The position numbers and the translations under genes are program-made. The notes beneath the pieces are model-generated. The model had not been told where the DNA came from. It worked only from the letters and a program-made list of their open reading frames with translations, and ran no database searches. From SSC3 sp963769585 (GTDB lineage: Bacteria; Actinomycetota; Actinomycetes; Propionibacteriales; Nocardioidaceae): a DNA stretch of 64,000 nucleotides. The stretch is from the NCBI GenBank assembly GCA_963769585.1, contig CAVYMJ010000006.1:434001-498000 (forward strand), read 5' to 3'. This document shows, piece after piece, positions 35,485 through 44,049 of this stretch. Numbering within the stretch: the stretch's first letter is position 1; every line of letters begins with the position of its first letter.

Positions 35485-35863
35485 GTCGCCCTTTGCGGTG
35501 CGAGCCACCGCCGGCACGCTCCGGATGGCCGACGGGGTGCGGATCTCCCACGCCTGGACCGCCGAGGGTGTGGTGGCCGCCCCGCTCGTCAACGGCGCCC
35601 AGGCACTGCACTTCTCCGTCGCGCTCTGCCTCCTCAACGACACCTACCGGGAGGCCGCGAAGCTCGGCGTCTCCCTGGACGGCATCGAAGTCGTTGTCGA
35701 CGGGGACTTCGACGAGGAATGGGTGTCGCAAGGGATCACCTACACGGTGTCCGTCGACTCGCCGGACGCTCAGGCACAGGTTGCGCGACTGATCGAGGTG
35801 GTCGACCGGGTTGCTGAGATCCCGAAGGCGCTGAGAGCAGGTGCCCGGGTGGAGCGCACGTGA
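35477..35863 (+). CDS. OsmC-like protein
   Basis: A 128-residue protein resembling the OsmC/Ohr fold: a beta-strand start, then a central helix with ALCLLNDTYREAAKLGVSLDGIEV, then VVDGDFDEEW. One Cys is visible in that helix. Family members detoxify peroxides with two cysteines, but the second is absent, so peroxidase activity is doubtful. It overlaps the AAA+ gene by 8 bp and the VWA gene by 4 bp, forming one coupled operon. Its role between these two is unknown. Confidence 0.7.
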   Translation: MAESPFAVRATAGTLRMADGVRISHAWTAEGVVAAPLVNGAQALHFSVALCLLNDTYREAAKLGVSLDGIEVVVDGDFDEEWVSQGITYTVSVDSPDAQAQVARLIEVVDRVAEIPKALRAGARVERT

Positions 35864-37860
35864 CCAGCAGGTACGGCCGGTACACCGGCGGGCCGGATCC
35901 GCTGGCCCCGCCGGTCGACCTCGCCGAGGCACTCGACGCGATCGGTCAGGACGTGATGGCCGGGTCGTCACCGGAGCGGGCCCTCACCGAGTTCCTGCGG
36001 CGCGGCGGCCGGGACCAGGGCGGGCTCGACGAGCTGGCCCGGCGGGTCGCTGTACGCCGGCGCGAGCTCACCAACAAGCACAACCTGGACGGCACGCTGC
36101 GTGAGGTCCGCGACCTCCTCGACCGTGCGGTCCTGGAGGAGCGCAAGCAGCTCGCTCGGGACCTCGACGACGACGCGCGCTTCGCCGAGCTGCGGCTGGC
36201 CGAGCTACCGACGTCGACGGCAGCGGCGGTCTCCGAGCTGGGCGACTACGACTGGCGGTCGTCGCAGGCCCGGACCGACTACGAGCGGATAAAGGACCTG
36301 CTCGGGCGCGAGCTGCTCGACCAGCGGTTCGCCGGGATGAAGCAGGCCCTGGAGAACGCCACCGACCAGGACCGCGCCGCCGTCAACGAGATGCTGCGCG
36401 ACCTGAACGACCTGCTCTCGGCCCACCGCAGCGGACAGGACACCTCCCAGCTCTTCGACGAGTTCATGGCCAAGCACGGCGACTTCTTCCCGGAGCGGCC
36501 CGGCACAATCGAGGAGCTGCTCGACGTACTGGCAGCGCGGGCGTCGGCAGCCCAGCGGATGCGCAACTCGCTGACCGAGGAGCAGCGCAACGAGCTGGAC
36601 GCGCTGGCGGCCCAGGCGTTCGGCAGCCCCGAGCTGATGCAGTCGCTCTCCGAGCTCGACGCGAACCTGCAGGCGCTGCGACCGGGGGAGGACTGGTACG
36701 GCTCGGAGCAGTTCGACGGCGACCGGGGCCTTGGGCTCGGGGACGGGACCGGCGTCCTCCAGGAGCTGGCCGACCTCGACGACCTGGCCGAGCAGCTCTC
36801 CCAGGCGTACCCCGGAGCCAGCCTGGACGACGTCGACCTGGACAAGCTGGCCCGCAGTGTGGGCGACGACGCGGTGGTCGACGCGCAGCGACTCCGCGAG
36901 CTCGAACAGGCCCTGCGGGACAGCGGTTACGTCAAGACCGGTGCCGACGGCGCGCTCCGGCTCTCACCCAGGGCGATCCGCCAGCTGGGCAAGGCGCTGC
37001 TGCGCGACGTCGCCACCCGGCTGTCGGGTCGCCAGGGTGCTCGCGAGCTCCAGCGTCGGGGAGCAGCGGGGGAGCCGTCGGGCGCCTCGCGCGAGTGGGT
37101 CTTCGGCGACACCGAGCCCTGGGATGTGACGCGCACGCTCACCAACGCCGTCCTGCGGGTCGCCTCCGAGGGCGGCGACGCCCGGCGCGGCGTACGCCTG
37201 GACCTGCGCGACGTACAGGTCACCGAGACCGAGACCCGCACCGAGGCGGCCGTGGCGTTGCTGGTGGACACCTCGTTCTCCATGGCGATGGACGGCCGGT
37301 GGGTGCCGATGAAGCGGACCGCCCTGGCGTTGCACACGCTGATCCAGAGCCGGTTCCGCGGCGACCACCTGCAGCTGATCGGGTTCGGCCGGCATGCGCG
37401 AGTGATGGAGATCGACGAGCTGACCGGGCTCGATGCGCTCTGGGACAAGGGGACCAACCTGCACCACGCGCTCCTGCTCGCCCATCGTCACTTCCGCAAG
37501 CATGCCAACGCCCAGCCGGTGCTGCTGATCGTCACCGACGGCGAGCCGACCTCGCACCTGGAGCCGGACGGCGAGGTGTACTTCGACTACCCGCCCCACC
37601 CGCTGACCCTGGCCTACACCGTCCGCGCGCTGGACGACGTGGCTCGGTTGGGGGCGCAGGTGACCTTCTTCCGGCTGGGTGAGGATCCGGGGCTGGCCCG
37701 CTTCGTCGAGTCGATGGCCAAGCGGGCCGAAGGACGAGTCGTGGCACCGGAATTGGAGGACCTGGGCGTCGCCGTGGTGGGCAGCTACCTCGGGTCGCGC
37801 GCCTCCGGCGGCTCGTCGTACCGCGAGTGGTTCGGGCCACGGGGCTGGTGGGCCGGCTGA
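35860..37860 (+). CDS. VWA (CoxE-like) domain protein
   Basis: A 666-residue protein. The N-terminal two thirds are helical and charged (repeated NELDALAAQAFG-type stretches, likely coiled-coil). The C-terminal third is a von Willebrand A domain with MIDAS residues in LLVDTSFSMAMDG (about 467), KGTNLHHAL and VTDGEPTSH. It matches the Rv0959-type partner of the AAA+ ATPase two genes upstream. The GTG start overlaps the OsmC-like stop (GTGA). It likely recognises a client protein through the metal site while the ATPase remodels it. Cytoplasmic. Confidence 0.85.
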   Translation: MTSRYGRYTGGPDPLAPPVDLAEALDAIGQDVMAGSSPERALTEFLRRGGRDQGGLDELARRVAVRRRELTNKHNLDGTLREVRDLLDRAVLEERKQLARDLDDDARFAELRLAELPTSTAAAVSELGDYDWRSSQARTDYERIKDLLGRELLDQRFAGMKQALENATDQDRAAVNEMLRDLNDLLSAHRSGQDTSQLFDEFMAKHGDFFPERPGTIEELLDVLAARASAAQRMRNSLTEEQRNELDALAAQAFGSPELMQSLSELDANLQALRPGEDWYGSEQFDGDRGLGLGDGTGVLQELADLDDLAEQLSQAYPGASLDDVDLDKLARSVGDDAVVDAQRLRELEQALRDSGYVKTGADGALRLSPRAIRQLGKALLRDVATRLSGRQGARELQRRGAAGEPSGASREWVFGDTEPWDVTRTLTNAVLRVASEGGDARRGVRLDLRDVQVTETETRTEAAVALLVDTSFSMAMDGRWVPMKRTALALHTLIQSRFRGDHLQLIGFGRHARVMEIDELTGLDALWDKGTNLHHALLLAHRHFRKHANAQPVLLIVTDGEPTSHLEPDGEVYFDYPPHPLTLAYTVRALDDVARLGAQVTFFRLGEDPGLARFVESMAKRAEGRVVAPELEDLGVAVVGSYLGSRASGGSSYREWFGPRGWWAG

Positions 37861-37873
37861 GTCGAGCCGAGCC

Positions 37874-38569
37874 CTACCGGCCCTGGGTGTGCTGCCGGCC
37901 TGGTGGAGTGAAGCCCTTTCCCGTGGGCAGGAAAAGCACCGAGATCTCGCGCGAGGTGATGAAGCTGCCGGTTCCATCCTCGAGGCCATCGAGGTGGACC
38001 GTGTGCTGGCCCCGGCTGACCGGAACCACGGAGGTCACCGCACCGGAGTCGGCCCCACCCATGCCGGCGTAGGCGAGCATGTGAGCCTGGAGGCTCAGGG
38101 TCAACGGGCTCGCGTCCAACCGGAGTCGATACGCCAACCTCCCGTCTCCTCCAAGGCTGGTGTCGTCCATGGCTGCGATCGAACCGGTGATGTAGAGCAC
38201 GCCGGCACGGGGTGCGCGGAACGTGGTCGCGATCAGCGAGGTGAAATCGGACGCTGTGAAATCGTTGATGTTGGCATCCTCGACGTCGCCGTAGGCGGCG
38301 ACATCACGCGTCCGGAGTAGACCCCTCAGGGTGCTCTCCTTGACGTCGGCACCCTTCACGGAGTTGTTGCGGAGGTCCTTGCCGGTCAGGGAGCCGTTCT
38401 TGATCTTATGGCCGGTGACCGAGCCGTTCTGCAAGGAGCTCCCGTGGATGAGGCGGGCCGCCTCGCTTGGTACGCCGAGGGCGAACGTCAGCGCGATGAC
38501 GCTGAGCGCCAGGCCGAGTCGGCCGCTGGTGATCCGCCGCGAGCGGGGGCGGGTGTCGGTGTTCGTCAT
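37874..38569 (-). CDS. Secreted protein with hydrophilic pseudo-repeats
   Basis: A 231-residue exported protein. A signal sequence covers about residues 1-37 (RRITSGRLGLALSVIALTFALG, cleavage near SEAA). An N-terminal stretch has degenerate 9-10-residue repeats of the type xNGSVTGxKI, NGSLTGKDL, NNSVKGADV, as seen in many actinobacterial envelope proteins. The C-terminal domain is beta-rich with no recognised catalytic motif. It faces the VWA gene, with stops 13 bp apart. The family is unknown to me beyond this architecture. Confidence 0.75.
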   Translation of the reverse strand: MTNTDTRPRSRRITSGRLGLALSVIALTFALGVPSEAARLIHGSSLQNGSVTGHKIKNGSLTGKDLRNNSVKGADVKESTLRGLLRTRDVAAYGDVEDANINDFTASDFTSLIATTFRAPRAGVLYITGSIAAMDDTSLGGDGRLAYRLRLDASPLTLSLQAHMLAYAGMGGADSGAVTSVVPVSRGQHTVHLDGLEDGTGSFITSREISVLFLPTGKGFTPPGRQHTQGR

Positions 38570-38692
38570 GGTCGTTTCACTCCCGCGTGAGTAGGACAGC
38601 GCCCTCGGACGCCGTACGCCGACCGGGTGGAACTGGCACGACGCCGGCGGATGGTAGCGCGGCTCGCCGTCGGCGAAAAGAGCCCTTTGGGG

Positions 38693-39169
38693 CTAGCCGG
38701 TCGGGCAGAACGCCTCGCCCGGAGCCAGGTCGGGGTGGATCGGGCCGGAGCGGTCCTTGATCGAGCCGACGTCGGTCCGGCCGCGGGTCGTGGCGACCAG
38801 CTCCGCGAGGATGGCCAGGGCGATCTCGGGCGCGGAGTCGGCACCGATGTCGAGGCCGGCGGGCCCGTTGATCCGGGCCTGGTCCTCGTCGCTGACGCCG
38901 TTTGCGGTGAGCCACTCCTGGCGGCGCGCCTGGGTCGCGCGCGACCCCATGCCGCCCACGTAGCGGGGCGGCCCCTGCAAGGCAGCCTTGAGTGCCGGCC
39001 CCTCCAGGGACGCGTCGTGGCTGGTGACGACGACGGCGGTGGCGGCGGGCAGGGTCGCCTCCACCTCGGCGTACGTCGTGGCGACCGTGGTTGACCAGCC
39101 GAGGAGCTCGGCCATGGGCGCGATTGCCGAGGCGACGGGACCGTCGCCGACGACGAGGAGAGTGCTCAT
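38693..39169 (-). CDS. XdhC-type Rossmann domain, Mo-cofactor maturation (C-terminal domain only)
   Basis: A 158-residue protein matching the C-terminal Rossmann domain of XdhC/CoxI proteins: STLLVVGDGPVASAIAPMAE, VVVTSHDASLEGPAL, YVGGMGSRATQARRQEWL and GLDIGADSAPEIALAILAEL. XdhC stabilises and sulfurates the molybdenum cofactor before insertion into xanthine dehydrogenase-type enzymes. The usual N-terminal Cys-containing domain is missing here. ATG 39169 is preferred over 39292, which would add an unrelated segment. It is divergent from carbamate kinase and far from the only Mo hydroxylase in the window (14.9-18.6 kb), which it may serve. Confidence 0.82.
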   Translation of the reverse strand: MSTLLVVGDGPVASAIAPMAELLGWSTTVATTYAEVEATLPAATAVVVTSHDASLEGPALKAALQGPPRYVGGMGSRATQARRQEWLTANGVSDEDQARINGPAGLDIGADSAPEIALAILAELVATTRGRTDVGSIKDRSGPIHPDLAPGEAFCPTG

Positions 39170-39263
39170 CTGGCCACCATAGGCACATGTTGCCGAGTGC
39201 GGCAGTGCCCGTTGTGCTGATCTGACCATGCCCGTCGCCTGCGGTGGACCTAGATTCGACCGC

Positions 39264-40205
39264 ATGCGGATCGTGATCGCGCTCGGTGGCAACGCGATAG
39301 CCGCGCCCGACGGGCGCGTGCGCCCCGAGGATCAGCAGGCTGCCGTGGAGCGGGCCGCGGGCCCTATCGCCGATCTGGTCGCGGCGGGCCACGACGTTCT
39401 GCTCACCCACGGGAACGGACCCCAGGTCGGCAACCTGCTGCTCAAGAACGAGCTCGCCGCCAACGTGGTCCCTCCGGTTCCGCTGGACTGGTGCGGCGCC
39501 CAGACCCAGGGGACCATCGGCAACCTGCTGATGAACGCACTCGACGTCGCGCTGGAGCAGCGGGGGTCCGACAAGCTGACGGCGGCGCTGGTCTCGCGGT
39601 CACTGGTGGAGAAGGACGACCCCGCCTTCGCCTCGCCGACCAAGCCGATCGGGCGCTACCTCTCTCATGCCGAGGCGCAGCCGCTGATCGAGCACGGGCA
39701 GGACTTCATCGAGGTGCCGGGCAAGGGCTGGCGCCGGGTGGTGGCCTCGCCGCAGCCACTGCAGTGTCTGGATGCTGCCGCGGCCGACACCCTGCTCGCG
39801 AACGGGTACGTCGTCGTCTGCTCGGGAGGCGGTGGCATCCCCACCATCCGCCAGCCCGACGGCCAGCTCAGTGGCATCGAGGCCGTCATCGACAAGGACC
39901 TCACCGCAGCGCTGGTGGCGCAGCACATCGGGGCCGATGCGCTGGTCATCGCCACGGACGTGGACGCCGTCGTACTGGACTTCGGCACCGACCACGCGAC
40001 GCCGGTCGGCCAGGTGCAGGCTTCCCGGATGCGGCAGATCGCCCACGAACAGCAGTTCGCGGCAGGCTCGATGGGCCCCAAGGTCGAGGCTGTCGTCCGC
40101 TTCGCAGAGTCAGGCCGTGGCCCCGGCATCATCACCTCCCTCGCGCAGATCGGCGAGGCACTCGCAGGTACGGCGGGCACCCGCGTCGTACCAGACCCTT
40201 CCTAG
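39264..40205 (+). CDS. arcC: Carbamate kinase
   Basis: A 313-residue amino-acid-kinase-fold enzyme. Blocks are MRIVIALGGNAI, LLTHGNGPQVGNLLLKNE, CGAQTQGTIGNLL, CSGGGGIPTI and IDKDLTAALVA, with GSMGPKVEA near the end. It converts carbamoyl phosphate and ADP to ATP and carbamate. No arginine deiminase or ornithine carbamoyltransferase gene is present, so the carbamoyl phosphate must come from elsewhere. The AllFGH-like complex at 8-11.5 kb is the only candidate here. ATG 39264 is chosen over ATG 39228. It precedes the ring-opening amidohydrolase by 9 bp. Confidence 0.92.
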   Translation: MRIVIALGGNAIAAPDGRVRPEDQQAAVERAAGPIADLVAAGHDVLLTHGNGPQVGNLLLKNELAANVVPPVPLDWCGAQTQGTIGNLLMNALDVALEQRGSDKLTAALVSRSLVEKDDPAFASPTKPIGRYLSHAEAQPLIEHGQDFIEVPGKGWRRVVASPQPLQCLDAAAADTLLANGYVVVCSGGGGIPTIRQPDGQLSGIEAVIDKDLTAALVAQHIGADALVIATDVDAVVLDFGTDHATPVGQVQASRMRQIAHEQQFAAGSMGPKVEAVVRFAESGRGPGIITSLAQIGEALAGTAGTRVVPDPS

Positions 40206-40214
40206 GAGGCACCC

Positions 40215-41309
40215 GTGCCAGCAGCAGTCGAAGTCCGCAAGGTCCCGATCCACTCCGTCGCCGACGCCAGCGAGCTCACCAAGCTGATCGACGAGGGTGT
40301 GCTTGACGCCTCACGCGTGGTCGCGATCATCGGCAAGACCGAGGGCAACGGCGGCGTGAACGACTACACCCGGATCATCGCCGACCGGGCCTTCCGGGAG
40401 GCGCTCGTCGCCAAGGGCGCTCCGGCTGACCAGGTCAGACAGGTTCCGATCGTCTGGTCCGGCGGGACCGACGGGGTGATCAGCCCGCACGCGACGATCT
40501 TCGCGACCACCGACGCCGAGCCCATCGACGAGCCGCGGCTGACGGTCGGCTTCGCGATGAGCGAGCAGCTGCTGCCCGAGGAGATCGGTCGGACGCCGAT
40601 GATCACCAAGGTCGCGGCCGCCGTGAAGGCCGCGATGGAGCGGGCCGGCATCACCGACCCTGCGGACGTGCACTACGTGCAGACCAAGACTCCGCTGCTC
40701 ACGATCCACACGATCCGCGACGCGAAGTCGCGGGGGAAGACCGTCTGGACCGAGCACACCCACGAGTCGATGGATCTCTCCAACGGCTGTACGGCGTTGG
40801 GGGTCGCCGTCGCGCTCGGGGAGATCGAGATGCCGACCGACGCGGACGTGATGCACGACCGCACGCTCTTCTCCGCGGTGGCCTCGTGCTCCTCCGGAGT
40901 CGAGCTCGACCAGGCCCAGGTGGTGGTGGTCGGCAACGCCCGGGGAGTCGGTGGCCGGTACCGGATCGGTCACTCGGTGATGAAGGACGCGCTGGACCAG
41001 GACGGCATCTGGGCGGCCATCCGTGATGCCGGCCTCGACCTGCCCGAGCGGCCGCACACCACCGACCTGGACGGCAGGCTGGTCAACGTCTTCCTCAAGT
41101 GCGAGGCCTCACAGGACGGCATGGTCCGCGGCCGCCGCAACGCGATGCTCGACGACTCCGACGTGCACTGGCACCGGCAGATCAAGGCCTGCGTGGGTGG
41201 GGTGACCGCGGCCGTCACCGGCGACCCTGCGGTGTTCGTCTCGGTTTCGGCTGCCCACCAGGGACCCGAGGGCGGCGGCCCGGTGGCCGCGATCGTCGAC
41301 GTCGGCTGA
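40215..41309 (+). CDS. Ring-opening amidohydrolase, barbiturase/cyanuric acid hydrolase family
   Basis: A 364-residue member of the barbiturase/cyanuric acid hydrolase family, which has a threefold-repeated fold with three Lys/Ser pairs. These are visible: Lys 41 (IIGKTEGNGG) with Ser 82 (VWSGGTDG), Lys 158 (QTKTPLL) with Ser 226/227 (SCSSGVE), and Lys 295 (FLKCEASQDG) with Ser 345 (SVSAAHQGPEGGGP). It opens a cyclic imide by hydrolysis: barbiturate to ureidomalonate, or cyanurate to carboxybiuret. I cannot separate the two by eye. The GTG start follows AGGAGG, and carbamate kinase lies just upstream. The context (NCS2 permease, Mo hydroxylase) favours barbiturate. Confidence 0.88.
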   Translation: MPAAVEVRKVPIHSVADASELTKLIDEGVLDASRVVAIIGKTEGNGGVNDYTRIIADRAFREALVAKGAPADQVRQVPIVWSGGTDGVISPHATIFATTDAEPIDEPRLTVGFAMSEQLLPEEIGRTPMITKVAAAVKAAMERAGITDPADVHYVQTKTPLLTIHTIRDAKSRGKTVWTEHTHESMDLSNGCTALGVAVALGEIEMPTDADVMHDRTLFSAVASCSSGVELDQAQVVVVGNARGVGGRYRIGHSVMKDALDQDGIWAAIRDAGLDLPERPHTTDLDGRLVNVFLKCEASQDGMVRGRRNAMLDDSDVHWHRQIKACVGGVTAAVTGDPAVFVSVSAAHQGPEGGGPVAAIVDVG

Positions 41310-41324
41310 GGCCTCGGGCCTCAG
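41306..41324. terminator. Bidirectional hairpin spanning two convergent stop codons
   Basis: CTGAGGCC and GGCCTCAG pair around TCG. The left arm contains the stop of the amidohydrolase gene and the right arm contains the stop of ptsI. One element could end both transcripts. Confidence 0.65.
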
Positions 41325-43006
41325 GAGGCCAGCGCGTCGCTCGCCGCCGTACGTGCGTCGGCGGGGCTGCTCGCAGACAGGGCAGCGTCGGCGGCCCGGC
41401 GGCAGTCGTCCAGGGTCAGGGTGGCCAGCTTCGCGCCCACCGACTTCACGGCGGCACCGGCCATGCTCAGGCTGGTGACGCCCATGCCCACCAGGACCGC
41501 GGCCAGCAGTGGGTCCGCCGCGGCCTCCCCGCAGACCCCGACAGGCTTGTTCACTGCCTGGCCGGCGGCCGCGGTGATCCGGACCAGCTCGAGCACAGCC
41601 GGCTGCCAGGCGTCGGTCAGGTGGGCGAGCTCGGAGGCCATCCGGTCCGCGGCCATCGTGTACTGGGTCAGGTCATTGGTGCCGATGGAGACGAAGTCGA
41701 CCACCTCCAGGATCCGCGCCGCGTGCAGCGCGGCGGCGGGGATCTCGACCATCACCCCGGGCTTGAGCCCGCGTTCCCGCACCTGCGCAGCGAACGACTC
41801 GGCCTCGGCCACAGTCGCGACCATCGGCGCCATCACCCACGGTGAGGTCGCGGTCTGCTTCGCTGCCAGGGCTACGGCGTCCAGCTGGCGGGACAGCAGG
41901 TCGGGGTTGTGCAGGGAGAGTCGCAGGCCACGCACGCCGAGCGCCGGGTTGTCCTCATGTGCATGGGTGGCATAGGCGATCGGCTTGTCCGAGCCCGCGT
42001 CGAGGGTCCGGATCACCACCGGGCGCTCGGCGCCGAACGCGGCGAGCACCCCGGCGTACTGCTCCGCCTGTGCCTCGATGCTGGGCTCGGTCGAGGTGTT
42101 GAGGAAGCAGAGCTCGGTACGGAAGAGCCCCGATCCCTCCACCGGGCCCTTCGCCGCACTCTGCGCGGTCTCCCGGTCGCCGACATTGGCCAGGAGCTTG
42201 ATGCGTACGCCGTCCCGGGTCGCCGCCGGGCCGGTCCAGGCGTCGATGCGGGCGCGCAGCTCGAGGTCGGCCGCGACCCGGGAGGCCGCGGCGACGCCGT
42301 CCGGGGCGACCTCCATGGTGCCGGCGGCGCCGTCGACGAGCACTTCGGTGCCTTCCGGGACCGAGAGCGCACCGGTCATCCCCACGACGCAGGGGATGCC
42401 CAACTGGCGGGCGATGATGGCCGTGTGGCTGGTCGGTCCGCCCTTCTCGGTGACCAGGGCGACGATGAGCGAGGGGTCCAGACCGGCGGTGTCGGCCGGG
42501 GCGAGGTCGTCGGCAACGAGGACCGACGGAGCCGACGGTGTGGGAATGCCGGGCTCAGGGGCGCCGACGAGCCGCGCCATCAGCCGCTTCTCGACGTCGA
42601 GGAGGTCGGTCACCCGCTCGGCCATCAGACCCCCGATCTGCGTGAACGCGCCCACGAACTGCTCGATGGCCGCGCGCAGCGCGGGCAGCAGGTCGTCGCC
42701 GCCTTTGACGTTCTTCGCCACCGCGCCCCGCAGCCCCTTGTCACGCGCGAGTCCCGCGGTCGCCCGCAGCACCTCGGAGGCGGCTCCGACGGCTGAGCTC
42801 GCCTTGCGCTCGAGCGACTCGGAGACCGCGGCGGAGGCCTCGTCGAAGGACGCCAGGGCCGTGTCCGGGTCGGCCGGCTGGACGAAGGTGCTGACGGCTT
42901 GAGGGTCGACCCCGGCTGAAGCGATCACGACGGGGGCGAGCACGACGCCAGGGACGACGGGGGTGCCGACGAGGACCGTCGGCGGCTGGGCTGTGGTGGT
43001 GGTCAC
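41321..43006 (-). CDS. ptsI: PTS enzyme I (PEP-protein phosphotransferase)
   Basis: A 561-residue enzyme I. The phosphorylated His lies in GGPTSHTAIIARQLGIP (about 194). The PEP-binding C-terminal half has RTLDAGSDKPI, GVRGLRLSL, MVEIPAAAL, FVSIGTNDLTQYTMAADR and the Cys in VGVCGEAAADP. It takes phosphate from PEP and passes it to HPr (46.1 kb) for both sugar permeases of this locus. GTG 43006 is chosen; the further upstream start at 43042 lies in the promoter region. It is divergent from fruK. Confidence 0.93.
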   Translation of the reverse strand: MTTTTAQPPTVLVGTPVVPGVVLAPVVIASAGVDPQAVSTFVQPADPDTALASFDEASAAVSESLERKASSAVGAASEVLRATAGLARDKGLRGAVAKNVKGGDDLLPALRAAIEQFVGAFTQIGGLMAERVTDLLDVEKRLMARLVGAPEPGIPTPSAPSVLVADDLAPADTAGLDPSLIVALVTEKGGPTSHTAIIARQLGIPCVVGMTGALSVPEGTEVLVDGAAGTMEVAPDGVAAASRVAADLELRARIDAWTGPAATRDGVRIKLLANVGDRETAQSAAKGPVEGSGLFRTELCFLNTSTEPSIEAQAEQYAGVLAAFGAERPVVIRTLDAGSDKPIAYATHAHEDNPALGVRGLRLSLHNPDLLSRQLDAVALAAKQTATSPWVMAPMVATVAEAESFAAQVRERGLKPGVMVEIPAAALHAARILEVVDFVSIGTNDLTQYTMAADRMASELAHLTDAWQPAVLELVRITAAAGQAVNKPVGVCGEAAADPLLAAVLVGMGVTSLSMAGAAVKSVGAKLATLTLDDCRRAADAALSASSPADARTAASDALAS

Positions 43007-43031
43007 ACTCAACGATAACCACAGGTACCCC

Positions 43032-43060
43032 TTGACAGTCAACAGATTCGGGCGTAAAAC
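43032..43060 (+). promoter_or_regulatory. Promoter of the fru/ptsH operon
   Basis: TTGACA (43032-43037), 17 bp, then TAAAAC (43055-43060) form a good sigma-70-type promoter 36 bp upstream of fruK. The -35 lies in the palindrome TTGACAGTCAA, which also gives a leftward TTGACT for ptsI. ACACAGA just downstream (43068-43074) is the inverse of TCTGTGT at 46381 in the mannitol promoter and may be part of a DeoR-type site. Confidence 0.6.
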
Positions 43061-43095
43061 AACATAGACACAGATCGAGCAACGAGAGGAACCCG

Positions 43096-44031
43096 GTGAT
43101 CCTGACCCTGACGGCCAACCCCAGCATCGACCGCGCGGTCCTGCTGAGCTCGCCGCTGCGCCGTCACGCGGTGCTCAGGTCGGAGGCGGAGTTCGAGCAG
43201 GCCGGAGGCAAGGGCGTGAACATCTCCCGTGCCGCGGTGGCCGCAGGGGTTGCCACGCTGGCGATCTTCCCCGCCGAGGCCGACTCCGCCTTCGTACACG
43301 AGCTCCAGGCCGCGGGGATCGAGTGCGCCCCCCAGCGGCCCGCAGGTCAGGTTCGGGTGAACCTGACCATCACCGAGCCCGATGGCACCACGACCAAGAT
43401 CAACTCGCCTGGCGCCGTCGTCGACGACACCGTGATGGCGCGCCTGGCCACTGCAGTGGTCGACCGCGCGGCCAAAGCCGACTGGGTCGTGCTTGCCGGA
43501 TCGCTGCCGCCCGGCGCCGCCGACGAGTGGTACGCCGACCTCGTGGCCCAGCTGAGCCGCCATGGCAGCCGGGTCGCCGTCGACACCTCCGACGGCCCGT
43601 TGGTCGCCTTGGGTGACCGGCTCTCCGACTCCGCCCCTGAACTGCTCAAGCCCAACGCCGAGGAACTCGCCCAGCTCAGTGGGGCGCCGGTCCATGACGC
43701 GGAGCAGGCAGCAGCCGCTGCCCGGATCCTCGTCGACAAGGGCGCGCACACGGTGCTCGCGACCCTGGGTAGCGAGGGCGCCGTCCTGGTCGACCCGAGC
43801 GGGGACGCCTGGCATGCCACGGCTCCGCCCACCACGGTCGTAAGCACGGTTGGTGCCGGCGACTCGAGCCTGTTCGGCTACCTGCTCGGCGACCTGCGCG
43901 GAGCCACCCCTGACGAGCGGCTTCGGCTCGCTGTTGCCTATGGCTCCGCAGCCGCAGGTCTCCCGGGTACCACCATCCCGTCCCCCTCCCAGACCTACCC
44001 CGAGCGCGTCGACGTCCGCCGACTCGCCTGA
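43096..44031 (+). CDS. fruK: 1-phosphofructokinase
   Basis: A 311-residue PfkB/ribokinase-fold kinase. Motifs are LTLTANPSIDRAV, AGGKGVNISRAA, LAGSLPPGA and STVGAGDSSLFGYL (anion hole and catalytic Asp). It phosphorylates fructose 1-phosphate to fructose 1,6-bisphosphate. The GTG start follows GAGAGGA. It is the first gene of fruK-fruA-ptsH; FruA follows 18 bp later and supplies its substrate. Confidence 0.92.
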   Translation: MILTLTANPSIDRAVLLSSPLRRHAVLRSEAEFEQAGGKGVNISRAAVAAGVATLAIFPAEADSAFVHELQAAGIECAPQRPAGQVRVNLTITEPDGTTTKINSPGAVVDDTVMARLATAVVDRAAKADWVVLAGSLPPGAADEWYADLVAQLSRHGSRVAVDTSDGPLVALGDRLSDSAPELLKPNAEELAQLSGAPVHDAEQAAAAARILVDKGAHTVLATLGSEGAVLVDPSGDAWHATAPPTTVVSTVGAGDSSLFGYLLGDLRGATPDERLRLAVAYGSAAAGLPGTTIPSPSQTYPERVDVRRLA

Positions 44032-44049
44032 CCGAACAGAGGAACCCCT

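Noticed and set aside
34102..37860. AAA+ and VWA genes as CoxD/CoxE of the Mo hydroxylase
   Set aside because: Lengths and motifs fit the general actinobacterial Rv0958/Rv0959-type pair better. They are 16 kb from the hydroxylase and separated by an OsmC-like gene.
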